DNA from: Methylobacterium thuringiense
GTDB taxonomy: Bacteria; Pseudomonadota; Alphaproteobacteria; Rhizobiales; Beijerinckiaceae
Assembly (NCBI RefSeq): GCF_022179645.1
Contig: NZ_BPRA01000016.1
Location: forward strand, 30,953-94,952
DNA: 64,000 nucleotides
Direction of reading: 5' to 3'
Every line of letters starts with the position of its first letter. Positions within the stretch are counted from its first letter, which is position 1. This document shows positions 36,566 through 44,858 of the stretch, piece after piece. The notes below the pieces were generated by a model. The model searched no databases and had not been told where the DNA came from. It saw only the letters and a program-made list of their open reading frames with translations. The position numbers and the translations under genes are program-made.

Positions 36566-36737
36566 CGTTCGGATGCCGATGGATAGGCGCCGGCCGGTCG
36601 GCCCTGGTCAAAATATGTGACGGGCTTCTACGTACCGACGCTCTCGGATGTCATGAAGCGGATGCCGTTCCGGTTGAGCCTCGACCGGGCACCGGTTTTT
36701 CCGAGAACCGGTCCCACGCCTCGGGCCGATGCGTTCG

Positions 36738-36821
36738 CTTTTCGATTTCATCGAACGTTTCCGACGATTCTTTTCGGGTTTTGCAGGGGGCGGCCAGGGG
36801 GCATCTTCACGCCATCAGATG
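36738..36821 (+). promoter_or_regulatory. Conserved upstream block shared with the gene at 17199
   Basis: These 84 bases align without gaps to 17565-17482 (minus strand), about 74 percent identical by hand. The most conserved parts are CTTTTCGATT at the 5' edge and CATCTTCAC-CCATCAGATG at the 3' edge, ending 40 bases before the ATG at 36862. No standard sigma-70, sigma-54 or EcfG-type promoter is evident in it. Confidence 0.6.
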
Positions 36822-36861
36822 ACGGCCGGACGGCCATCACATCGCACCGATGGAACCCACC

Positions 36862-37131
36862 ATGTCCCGTATCCTCGCCGCTTCCGCTCTTGCACTCTCC
36901 CTCGTCGCGGGCCTGCCTGCCGCCGCTTCCGCCCAGAGCTACAATGCTCCCGCGGGCATCCCGGCCGTCACGGCGCCGGGCGGTCTCGAAGGTGCCGCCG
37001 CCGTGTCGAACCTGCAGGCCTACGACGGCCGTTCCTATCAGGTGCGTCCCGGCGAGGTCTCGGTCGAGGGCGTCTACACCACCGGTTCGATCCGCACTCC
37101 GCAAGCCGTTCGCGGCCGCACCGCCCACTGA
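36862..37131 (+). CDS. Small exported protein, APAG-motif family (copy 3)
   Basis: An 89-residue predicted exported protein. Signal peptide SRILAASALALSLVAGLPAA is close to that of the 17199 gene; the mature part (QSYNAPAGIPAVTAPGGLEG, YDGRSYQVRPGEVSVEGVYTTGS) is close to that of the 36244 gene. It therefore looks like a hybrid or the intermediate of the three. The context ATGGAACCCACCATG repeats the start context of the 17199 gene, and I chose the second ATG. A terminator follows. Function unknown. Confidence 0.75.
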   Translation: MSRILAASALALSLVAGLPAAASAQSYNAPAGIPAVTAPGGLEGAAAVSNLQAYDGRSYQVRPGEVSVEGVYTTGSIRTPQAVRGRTAH

Positions 37132-37160
37132 TCCCGGCGCGAACCTTCGAGCAGTCCAGC

Positions 37161-37188
37161 AAGCCGGTCCCCTCGGGGCCGGCTTTTT
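37161..37188 (+). terminator. Intrinsic terminator
   Basis: AAGCCGGTCCC and GGGGCCGGCTTTTT form a strong stem with a CTC loop and a T-run, 29 bases after the small exported gene. Confidence 0.85.
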
Positions 37189-37289
37189 CGCGTGAGCACT
37201 GCCGGCGATCGTTCCTCCGGAAATCGGCGTTCGGCTTGCTTGTCGAAATGCTCGACGCGCCGGAAGGCGCCTCGTTCGAGGATATCGGC

Positions 37290-38249
37290 ATGCAGACCTC
37301 CGGGACCCCGACACTCGATCAGCTGCGCGTCTTCCTGTGCGTCGTCGAGACAGGAAGCTTCGCGGCGGCCGGGCGGCGCCTCAACCGTGCAACCTCGGTG
37401 ATCAGCTATTCCATCGCCAACCTGGAAGCACAGCTCGGCCTGCCGCTGTTCGATCGAGAATCGACCCGTAAGCCGCAGCTCACCGAGGCCGGGCGGGCCG
37501 TGCTGGCCGAGGCCCGCACGGTCTCGCACAGCCTCGATGCCCTGCGGGCCAAGGTGAACGGCATGCTGAGCGGGTTGGAGGCCGAGGTCAGCCTCGCCGT
37601 CAGCGTCTTGATGCCGGGCGAGCGCCTCGTCGATGCGCTGCGGGCGTTTCAGGCGCGGTTTCCCACCGTGACGCTCCGTTTGAACGTCGAGGCGTTGGGA
37701 GCGGTCCAGCAATACGTCGCCAGCGGCAAGGCCGTGCTCGGCATCGGCGTCGAGATCTGGGACAAGACCGGCGATCCGCTCGAGCACATCGCCGTGGGCG
37801 AGGTCGAGATGCTTCCCGTTGCTGCTCCGTCCCACCCCCTCGCGATGGTGGACGCCGCCGGGCCGGGCCTGGCGCGCGAGCATGTCCAGCTCGTGATCGC
37901 CGACCGCTCGTCCCTGTCGGAAGGACAGGAGTTCGGCGTGATCGCGACGCGCACCTGGCGGCTGTCCGACCTCAGTTCGAAGCACACGCTGCTGCTCGCC
38001 GGCATCGGCTGGGGCAGCATGCCGGCGCATATGGTGCAGGCGGACCTTGCGGCCGGCCGCCTCGTCGAACTGCACATGCCGGAGGCGAAGCACCGCCGGC
38101 TGCCCTTCACCGCGATCTACCGCACCGACAGGCCGCCCGGCCCAGCCGGTCGCTGGCTGATCCAGCGTTTTGCGGGGCAGGCTGCGGACGAGCCTATGGC
38201 TCCCGACGCACGCTCGACGAACCCGATGCTCGCCGTCTCGCCGGCCTGA
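37290..38249 (+). CDS. LysR-family transcriptional regulator
   Basis: A 319-residue regulator with the LysR N-terminal helix-turn-helix (LDQLRVFLCVVETGSFAAAGRRLNRATSVISYSI in outline; LPLFDRESTRKPQLTEAGRAVL) and a C-terminal effector-binding domain. It lies upstream of atzF in the same direction, 134 bases apart. Such proximity often, not always, means control of the neighbour. The ATG at 37290 has GAGGAT 8 bases upstream; an in-frame ATG at 37248 is also possible. Target and effector are unknown. Confidence 0.9.
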   Translation: MQTSGTPTLDQLRVFLCVVETGSFAAAGRRLNRATSVISYSIANLEAQLGLPLFDRESTRKPQLTEAGRAVLAEARTVSHSLDALRAKVNGMLSGLEAEVSLAVSVLMPGERLVDALRAFQARFPTVTLRLNVEALGAVQQYVASGKAVLGIGVEIWDKTGDPLEHIAVGEVEMLPVAAPSHPLAMVDAAGPGLAREHVQLVIADRSSLSEGQEFGVIATRTWRLSDLSSKHTLLLAGIGWGSMPAHMVQADLAAGRLVELHMPEAKHRRLPFTAIYRTDRPPGPAGRWLIQRFAGQAADEPMAPDARSTNPMLAVSPA

Positions 38250-38292
38250 GCCAAGCACGCGCGTCGGTTTCGGACCGTCTGCAGCAACGACA

Positions 38293-38307
38293 TGGCAGCG
38301 GGCTTGC
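38293..38307 (+). promoter_or_regulatory. Sigma-54 promoter of atzF
   Basis: TGGCAG-CGGGC-TTGC matches 9 of 10 fixed -24/-12 positions. The predicted transcription start near 38318 gives a 65-base leader that contains the GntR-type palindrome at 38363. Confidence 0.6.
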
Positions 38308-38362
38308 TCAGGCAGGCCCATCGGTTCGCGACCCTCGGCTACGGACCGGCTCAGGTGGCACC

Positions 38363-38372
38363 GTGTATACAT
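38363..38372. promoter_or_regulatory. Candidate GntR operator in the atzF leader
   Basis: GTGTATACAT, a near-perfect palindrome of the RTGYATACAY type, ends 11 bases before the atzF ATG and directly abuts its AAGAGG ribosome-binding site. A repressor bound here would block transcription about 45 bases into the leader. Confidence 0.55.
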
Positions 38373-38383
38373 AAGAGGCATCG

Positions 38384-40249
38384 ATGCACGCAGGTGAGCA
38401 CATTGGCGCGGAGGACGGCCTTCCGCCGGTCCCGACCCTCGCGATCTTGCGCGCGCGTTACGCCGCAGGCGACCTGACCCCCGTCGATGTCGCCACGCTC
38501 GTGGCCAGCCGCATGGAGGCCTATACCGACCCGGCCGTCTTCATCACGCCCGTATTGCGCGACGATCTGATCGCGGCGGCACGTGCGCTGATGGAGAGGC
38601 ACCCCGAGCCGAATTCGCTGCCGCTCTGGGGCGTGCCCTTTGCGGTGAAGGACAACATCGATGTCGCCGGCCTGCCCACCACCGCGGCCTGTCCCGCTTT
38701 CGCGTACGTGCCCTCACGGGATGCCCATATCGTGGCGAGGCTGAAGGCAGCGGGGGCGCTCGTCACCGGCAAGACCAACCTCGACCAGTTCGCCACCGGC
38801 CTCAACGGCACCCGCTCGCCTTACGGGGCGCCACGCAGCGTCTTCTCCGCCGACCACATTTCCGGCGGGTCGAGTTCGGGCTCGGCGGTGGCGGTCGCCG
38901 CGGGTCTGGCGAGTTTTTCCCTCGGGACCGACACCGCCGGCTCCGGCCGGGTGCCCGCCGCCTTCAACAACGTCGTCGGGATCAAGCCGACGCCGGGCCT
39001 GCTCTCCACCACCGGCCTCGTGCCCGCCTGCCGGAGCCTCGACTGCATCAGCATCTTTTCGTCGAGCGTCGCGGACGGGATCGCCATCCGCCGGATCGCC
39101 GAGGGGTTCGACCCGGACGACATCTACGCACGCCGCATCGCGCCCGCGACGCTCCCGGCCGCCCCGCGCTTCGGAGTGCTCATGGGCGCCGATCGCGAGT
39201 TCTTCGGCGATACCGAAACCGAGCGCCTCTACGAGGCGGCGGTGACGCGGCTCTCGGTTCTCGGCGCGACAGCCGTTCCGTTCGATTACGCGCCGCTCCG
39301 CGCTATCGCAGAACTGCTCTATGGCGGTCCCTGGGTCGCTGAGCGCCTCGCTGCGATCGAACCGTTTTTCGATACGAACGCAGGCGATTTCGATCCGAGC
39401 GTGCGCACCATCGTCGCCTCCGCCAAGCGCTTCAGCGCCGTCGACGCTTTTCGCGGCCGCTATCGCTTCGAGGCGTTGCGACGCGAGGCCGAAATGCTGT
39501 TTGCCGCCGTCGACGTCCTGCTTCTGCCGACGGCTCCGACGACCTACACCGTCGCCGCGATGCGCGACGATCCCGTCGCGCTGAACAGCCGGCTCGGGCT
39601 CTACACGAACTTCGCCAATCTGCTCGGCCTCGCCGCGATCGCGGTGCCGGCGGGGTTTCGCGGCGACGGCCTGCCGGCTGGCGTCACGCTGGTCGGCCCC
39701 GGCGGCAGCGACGACGCCTTGGGACCGATGGCCGACGCGCTCCACCGTGGCGCAGCCTGCGGTACGGGCATCGATCGGGAGGCGTCCGTGCCGAGCCTTG
39801 TGCGTCCCGTGGAGCCGCCCATCGAGAGCGTCGCCCTCGCCGTGGTCGGGGCGCATCTCTCGCAACTCCCGCTCAACCGGGAGCTTGTCGCCCTCGGTGC
39901 GAAGCTCCTGCGAAAAACCAGGACCAAGGCCGATTACCGCCTATACGTTCTGCCCTGCACCGTGCCGGCCAAGCCCGGTCTCGTCCGCGATCCCGGCTAT
40001 GGTGGCCCCGGGATCGAAGTCGAGATCTGGACCCTGTCGCCGGAAACCTTCGGCCGGTTTGTCGCGGCCATCCCCGCACCCCTCGGGATCGGCCGGATCA
40101 CACTGAGCGACGGCAGCAATGTCGCGGGTTTCCTGTGCGAGACCCACGCCGTGGCGAGCGCTCCGGAAATTACGGGCTATGGCGGTTGGCGAACCTACCT
40201 CGCCTCGGCGGCGCATGATCCTCAAGCCGCCTCGAACAACGGCACCTGA
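38384..40249 (+). CDS. atzF: Allophanate hydrolase
   Basis: Hydrolyses allophanate to ammonium and carbon dioxide, the last step of biuret, cyanuric acid or urea-carboxylase routes. The 621-residue protein has an amidase-signature domain (about 1-450) with Lys89 in [15 protein letters not shown], the SGGSSSGS loop (162-167) and nucleophile Ser187 in [12 protein letters not shown]. The C-terminal AtzF domain of about 150 residues ([38 protein letters not shown]) distinguishes it from other amidases. No urea carboxylase gene is nearby and the cell has urease, so allophanate probably comes from the AtzEGH branch. Its 3' end overlaps the convergent ade gene by 28 bases. Confidence 0.93.
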   Translation: MHAGEHIGAEDGLPPVPTLAILRARYAAGDLTPVDVATLVASRMEAYTDPAVFITPVLRDDLIAAARALMERHPEPNSLPLWGVPFAVKDNIDVAGLPTTAACPAFAYVPSRDAHIVARLKAAGALVTGKTNLDQFATGLNGTRSPYGAPRSVFSADHISGGSSSGSAVAVAAGLASFSLGTDTAGSGRVPAAFNNVVGIKPTPGLLSTTGLVPACRSLDCISIFSSSVADGIAIRRIAEGFDPDDIYARRIAPATLPAAPRFGVLMGADREFFGDTETERLYEAAVTRLSVLGATAVPFDYAPLRAIAELLYGGPWVAERLAAIEPFFDTNAGDFDPSVRTIVASAKRFSAVDAFRGRYRFEALRREAEMLFAAVDVLLLPTAPTTYTVAAMRDDPVALNSRLGLYTNFANLLGLAAIAVPAGFRGDGLPAGVTLVGPGGSDDALGPMADALHRGAACGTGIDREASVPSLVRPVEPPIESVALAVVGAHLSQLPLNRELVALGAKLLRKTRTKADYRLYVLPCTVPAKPGLVRDPGYGGPGIEVEIWTLSPETFGRFVAAIPAPLGIGRITLSDGSNVAGFLCETHAVASAPEITGYGGWRTYLASAAHDPQAASNNGT

Positions 40250-42033
40250 CGCATCTCCGGCACCAGCACCAGCCCCATATCGGTGATGCGAATCTGCGGG
40301 ATCACCGAGAGTGGGATCAGGTTGAAGCCCATATAGGGGATCGTGCAGCCCGCACGATTCCAGGCCACCTTGAGCGCCCTCACCTCCTCCGCGACGGCGC
40401 CGACGCGCTTGTCGGAGATCAACCCGGCCACCGGCAGCGGCACCATCGCGACGACGCGGCCGTCCTCGACCACGCAGACGCCGCCCTCGGTCGCCGCGAT
40501 GGCCTGGAGCGCAACGCGCATGTCGGCCTCGTCGAAGCCGGCGACGATGACGTTGTGGGAATCGTGGCCGACGCTGCTCGCCACCGCCCCGCGCTTCAGC
40601 CCGAACGCGCTGAGCAATCCGTGCGCGACGTTGCCGCCGAGACCGTGCCGCTCGATCACTGCGACATGACAGAGGCCATGGTCCGCGAGCGTCACGGCCC
40701 AGTCCGCGCCGGGATTCAGGGCGATGCGCTCGTGGACCAGTTCGATGCCCGGCAGCGTCGTGCGGATCGCGTTGACCGTGCACGGACCCGCAGGCAGCGT
40801 CGGCACCAGGGCCGGCAGCGGGTCGGGCAGGTGCATCGTGGCGTAGGCAGGCTTCGGGTAGCGGTACGGCTTTTCCAGCGCCGCCTCCAGGCGCGGCGTG
40901 GGCTTCCGGCCCTCGACCACCAGTTCGCCGCCGTACCAGGTCGCCTGCGGCAGGAGGTCGTCGTCGAGCAGCACGAGGTCGGCGCGGCGCCCGCCGCCCA
41001 ATCCGCCGATCTCGCCGTCCAGCGCGTAGCGTGTCGCCGGGTGCAGCGAGCCCATCGACCAAGCGGCCGGCTTCGGGATGCCCATCCGCACCGCCTCTCG
41101 CACCACCCAATCCAGGCCGAAGGCGAGCAGATCCTCGGCGTCACGGTCGTCGGTGCAGCAGCAGACCCGCTTCCAGGCCGCGCCGTAATCGGTCACGGTC
41201 CCGATCGCCTTCGGCAGCGAGTGCCACGGCGTGGTGGGCGGCCCGCCGCGCAAAAAAATCCAAACGCCGGCTTCCAGCAGGTCGTCGGCGATGTCGGCGT
41301 CGATCGCCTCGTGCGTGTCCGTGACGCCGCTCGCGGCATAGGCGGCGACGAAGTCGCGGCCGTAGATGTGGCCCGAGACCGGGCGTCCGCGCTCCAGTGC
41401 CGCCGCGATGATGGCATGCGCCCGCGGATCGCCCTCGGCCACCGCTACGAAATCCATCTTTTCGCCCAAGCCCAGCGCTTCCGGCCAGGCATCGAACAGC
41501 CCCGCGATCTTCTCCGGCGTCAGGTCGCCGCCCGCGGTCTCGATCGCGGGCGTGGTCGCCGGCACCGTGCTCGGCACCGTCAGGTAGATGTTGAGCGGCG
41601 CCGCGCGCGCGTCCTCCAGCATCCAGGCGACGCCGTTCACGTCGAGCACGTTGCCGATCTCGTGGCTGTCGCAGACGATGGTGGTGGTGCCGTTGATCAG
41701 CGCCGCCTCGGCATAGGCGCAGGCCGTGACCATGCTGCTCTCGATATGCAGGTGCGGATCGACCAGCCCCGGCGCGATCAGGCCGCCGGCCACGTCGTAG
41801 CGCGGCGCGCCGCCTTTGTGCGACCCGGCCGGCTTCACCGCCGCGATCCGCCCGCCGGCGATCCAGATCTCGCGGTCGGGCAGGATGCGCTCGGAATAGG
41901 TCGAGAGCACGCGCGCGCCTGTGATCACGAGATCGGGTTCGGCCCGCCCGCCCGCGACGTCGGCGAGACGGCGCGTCATCCGGGCCAGGGGTTCGACGGA
42001 GAAACGGTTCAGCGGCTTGATGAGCTCGTTCAT
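40222..42033 (-). CDS. ade: Adenine deaminase
   Basis: Converts adenine to hypoxanthine and ammonia, feeding the xanthine route. The 603-residue protein belongs to the two-domain adenine deaminase family of the amidohydrolase superfamily: HxH in [46 protein letters not shown], and the C-terminal domain with [14 protein letters not shown] and a late [21 protein letters not shown] chose the ATG at 42033 ([12 protein letters not shown]); an upstream start at 42084 would overlap the candidate promoter. Confidence 0.92.
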   Translation of the reverse strand: MNELIKPLNRFSVEPLARMTRRLADVAGGRAEPDLVITGARVLSTYSERILPDREIWIAGGRIAAVKPAGSHKGGAPRYDVAGGLIAPGLVDPHLHIESSMVTACAYAEAALINGTTTIVCDSHEIGNVLDVNGVAWMLEDARAAPLNIYLTVPSTVPATTPAIETAGGDLTPEKIAGLFDAWPEALGLGEKMDFVAVAEGDPRAHAIIAAALERGRPVSGHIYGRDFVAAYAASGVTDTHEAIDADIADDLLEAGVWIFLRGGPPTTPWHSLPKAIGTVTDYGAAWKRVCCCTDDRDAEDLLAFGLDWVVREAVRMGIPKPAAWSMGSLHPATRYALDGEIGGLGGGRRADLVLLDDDLLPQATWYGGELVVEGRKPTPRLEAALEKPYRYPKPAYATMHLPDPLPALVPTLPAGPCTVNAIRTTLPGIELVHERIALNPGADWAVTLADHGLCHVAVIERHGLGGNVAHGLLSAFGLKRGAVASSVGHDSHNVIVAGFDEADMRVALQAIAATEGGVCVVEDGRVVAMVPLPVAGLISDKRVGAVAEEVRALKVAWNRAGCTIPYMGFNLIPLSVIPQIRITDMGLVLVPEMRQVPLFEAA

Positions 42034-42073
42034 GGTGTCCGTGGGGCGCGGGCGGGTCTCGGCGCTGCGTGGC

Positions 42074-42088
42074 GCACGCATCATGCCA
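42074..42088 (-). promoter_or_regulatory. Possible sigma-54 promoter of ade
   Basis: Minus strand TGGCAT-N5-GTGC has correct GG/GC spacing and 8 of 10 consensus positions. It would give a leader of about 30 bases. It overlaps the alternative ade start at 42084. Confidence 0.35.
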
Positions 42089-42198
42089 CGGATGAGGCTC
42101 GAATTTCAGGCACGCCAAGCTCGGCAGCTTGCGGTCGATGGCGACCGGGGCTTCCACGCGGTCGTCGGGAAACCGTGCCGCGACCGTGCGATCCGCAA

Positions 42199-42894
42199 CT
42201 AGACCGACAACCACCGCAGCACGTCGGCCTCGTTCATCGACGCGCGCGGGCCGGCATCCATCACCTGTCCGCGATCCATCACGGCGTAGGTGTCGCAGAG
42301 GTCGCGCGCCCATTCGAAATACTGCTCGACCAGCACGATCGCCATGGTGCCCTTGCCCCGCAAATAGGTGATGGCGCGGCCGATATCCTTGATGATCGAG
42401 GGCTGGATGCCCTCGGTCGGCTCGTCGAGCACCAGGAGCCGCGGACGGGTCACCAGGGCGCGGCCGATGGCGAGCTGTTGCTGCTGGCCGCCGGAGAGGT
42501 CGCCGCCGCGCCGGTGCAGCATGTCCTTCAGCACCGGGAACAGGTCGTAGATCTCGGCCGGCACGAAGCGGTCGGCGCGCTTGCACGGGGCGAAGCCGGT
42601 CTCGAGGTTCTCCTTGACCGTGAGGAGCGGAAAGATCTCGCGGCCCTGGGGCACGAAGGCGACGCCACGGCGCGCCCGGTCGTAGGGCGCGAGCCGCGAG
42701 ATGTCCTCGTCGCCGAGGCGGATCGAGCCCTTGGCGATCGGCTGCTGGCCGACGATGGCCCGCATCAGCGAGGTCTTGCCGACGCCGTTGCGCCCGAGCA
42801 CGGCCGTCACCTGCCCCGGCTCGGCCTGAAGCGAGACGCCGCGTAGCGCCTTCGCCGCGCCGTAGAAGAGATCGATGCCCTCGACGTTCAGCAT
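42199..42894 (-). CDS. urtE: Urea ABC transporter ATP-binding protein UrtE
   Basis: A 231-residue ATPase of the LivF-like family, second of the two urea-transporter ATPases. Walker A is GRNGVGKTSL (near residue 34), the signature LSGGQQQQLAIGRAL, and Walker B LLVLDEPTEGIQPSI; the EGIQPSII sequence is diagnostic of UrtE. It is the last gene of urtABCDE. The ATG at 42894 has GAGGGCGAC upstream; the open frame continues upstream into urtD but is not coding there. Confidence 0.95.
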   Translation of the reverse strand: MLNVEGIDLFYGAAKALRGVSLQAEPGQVTAVLGRNGVGKTSLMRAIVGQQPIAKGSIRLGDEDISRLAPYDRARRGVAFVPQGREIFPLLTVKENLETGFAPCKRADRFVPAEIYDLFPVLKDMLHRRGGDLSGGQQQQLAIGRALVTRPRLLVLDEPTEGIQPSIIKDIGRAITYLRGKGTMAIVLVEQYFEWARDLCDTYAVMDRGQVMDAGPRASMNEADVLRWLSV

Positions 42895-42905
42895 GTCGCC
42901 CTCGC

Positions 42906-43703
42906 TCAACGTCCCAGATACACTTCGACGACGCGTGGGTCGGCGGAGACGGCATCGATCGAGCCCTCGGCCAGCACCGCGCCCTCGTGCAGGCAAGTGA
43001 CGCGGCAATCGAGTGCCCGCACGAAATGCATGTCGTGCTCGATCACCACCACCGCGTGGTCCCGCGCGATCTCGCGCAGCAGCGTCGCCGTCGCGGCGGT
43101 CTCGGCGTCGGTCATGCCGGCGACGGGCTCGTCGACCAGCAGGAGCTTCGGATCCTGGGCGAGCAGCATGCCGATCTCGAGCCATTGCTTCTGGCCGTGT
43201 GAGAGGTCGGCGGCGGGTCGCTCGCGGTGCGCGATCAGGCCGACCTTGGTGAGCAGCGCGTCGATGCGCTCGGCCGCGACCCGGTTGCGCCAGCCGAACA
43301 GCGACTGAAAAGCCGCGCGCGGACCTTTCAGCGCCAGAAGGATGTTGTCGGCCACCGTGTGGCTCTCGAACACCGTCGGCTTCTGGAACTTGCGGCCGAT
43401 GCCGAGGTCGGCGATGGCCGGCTCGTCGAGCTTGGTCAGGTCGATGGTGCCGTCGAAGACCACGCGGCCGAGATCCGGCCGGGTCTTGCCGGTGATGCAA
43501 TCCATCATCGTGGTCTTGCCGGCGCCGTTCGGGCCGATGATCGCGCGCATCTCGCCTTTGTCCAGCGTCAGCGAGAGGCCGCGGAGCGCCCGGTAGCCGT
43601 CGAACGTGACCTGGACGTCGTCGAGATAGAGCAGCGCCGGGGTGAGGCGCTTGTCCGGTACCTGGGCGGCCGACGGCGGTGCGAGGGTGGCCGCGTCGCT
43701 CAT
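42906..43703 (-). CDS. urtD: Urea ABC transporter ATP-binding protein UrtD
   Basis: A 265-residue LivG-like ATPase. Walker A is GPNGAGKTT in a MRAIIGPNGAGKTTMMDCITGK context, the signature DLSHGQKQWLEIGMLLAQ, and Walker B LLLVDEPVAGMTD; the HGQKQWLEIGM form is typical of UrtD. The start overlaps the urtC stop (ATGA), indicating translational coupling. Confidence 0.95.
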   Translation of the reverse strand: MSDAATLAPPSAAQVPDKRLTPALLYLDDVQVTFDGYRALRGLSLTLDKGEMRAIIGPNGAGKTTMMDCITGKTRPDLGRVVFDGTIDLTKLDEPAIADLGIGRKFQKPTVFESHTVADNILLALKGPRAAFQSLFGWRNRVAAERIDALLTKVGLIAHRERPAADLSHGQKQWLEIGMLLAQDPKLLLVDEPVAGMTDAETAATATLLREIARDHAVVVIEHDMHFVRALDCRVTCLHEGAVLAEGSIDAVSADPRVVEVYLGR

Positions 43704-44857
43704 GAGCCGCGCCCCTCTTCCACGAGTTTCGGGGCGAGTTCTGGCTCCGGTGGGAGTTTCGCTGCCGCGCGCCGGCTGCCGTAGCGCTGCATCAGCGTCC
43801 CGACGATGCCCTTCGGCAGGAACAGCGTCACCAGCACGAACAGCGCGCCGAGCCCGAACAGCCAGGCATCCGGCAGCGCCCCGGTCAGGATGGTCTTGGC
43901 GTAGTTGACGATGATGGCGCCGAGCGCGGCGCCCACCAGCGTGCCGCGTCCGCCCACCGCCACCCAGATCACCGCCTCGATGGAATTGGTCGGCGCGAAC
44001 TCGGACGGGTTGATGATGCCGACCTGCGGCACGTAGAGCGCGCCGGCCACGCCCGCCATCATGGCGGAGACGGTGAAGGCCAGCGTCTTGAAGTGCTCCG
44101 GCCGGTAGCCGAGGAAGCGCGTGCGGGGTTCCGCGTCGCGCACAGCGATCAGGATCTTGCCGTAGGCCGAGACCGTCATGACGCGGGCGATCAGGTAGCC
44201 GAGCGCCAGCGCGATGGCGGTGGCTACGAACAACGCGACGCGCACGCCCTGCGCCTGGACTGACAACCCCAGAAGGTCCTTGAAGTCGGTGAGGCCGTTA
44301 TTGCCCCCGAGCCCCATGTCGTTGCGGAAGAAGGCGAGCATCAGCGCGTAGGTCAGCGCCTGCGTGATGATCGAGAGGTAGACGCCGGTCACCCGCGAGC
44401 GGAAGGCGAGCCAGCCGAACACGAAGCCGAGGAGACCCGGCACCGCGAGCACCATCAGCGCGGCGAAGGGAAACATGTCGAAGCCGAGCCAGTACCAAGG
44501 CAGCTCCTTGTAGTTCAGGAAGACCATGAAGTCGGGCAGGACCGGATTGCCGTAGACGCCGCGCGGCCCGATCTGGCGCATCAGGTACATGCCCATCGCG
44601 TAGCCGCCGAGCCCGAAGAAGGCGCCGTGCCCGAGGGAGAGGATGCCGCAATAGCCCCAGACCAGATCGAGACTCACGGCGAGCAAGGCGAAGGACAGGT
44701 ACTTGCCGAAGAGCGAGACGAGATAGGTCGGCATGTGGAGGGGCGAGCCCTCCGGGACCATCAGGTTGAGCAGCGGCACGACGAGGCAGGCGGCCGCGAG
44801 GAGGCCGAGGAAGATCAGGCCCTTGAGGTCGATGAGTGGGGTGCGGGCTGGGCTCAT
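43700..44857 (-). CDS. urtC: Urea ABC transporter permease UrtC
   Basis: A 385-residue LivM-like inner-membrane permease with about 9-10 hydrophobic segments. Family landmarks include LDLVWGYCGILSLGHGAFFGLGGYAMGMYLMR, a long periplasmic loop (PDFMVFLNYKELPWYW) and the cytoplasmic EPRTRFLGYRPEHFK loop. It starts 1 base after the urtB stop. Confidence 0.95.
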   Translation of the reverse strand: MSPARTPLIDLKGLIFLGLLAAACLVVPLLNLMVPEGSPLHMPTYLVSLFGKYLSFALLAVSLDLVWGYCGILSLGHGAFFGLGGYAMGMYLMRQIGPRGVYGNPVLPDFMVFLNYKELPWYWLGFDMFPFAALMVLAVPGLLGFVFGWLAFRSRVTGVYLSIITQALTYALMLAFFRNDMGLGGNNGLTDFKDLLGLSVQAQGVRVALFVATAIALALGYLIARVMTVSAYGKILIAVRDAEPRTRFLGYRPEHFKTLAFTVSAMMAGVAGALYVPQVGIINPSEFAPTNSIEAVIWVAVGGRGTLVGAALGAIIVNYAKTILTGALPDAWLFGLGALFVLVTLFLPKGIVGTLMQRYGSRRAAAKLPPEPELAPKLVEEGRGS

Positions 44858-44858
44858 C

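Noticed and set aside
36596-36737. EcfG-type (GGAAC-N16/17-CGTT) general stress promoter before the small exported genes
   Set aside because: GAAC and CGTT occur, but never with the required spacing.
40555-42846. A 763-codon plus-strand open frame opposite ade and urtE
   Set aside because: Both genes on the other strand have clear active-site motifs; the plus frame has His/Arg/Asp-rich low-complexity sequence without a family.
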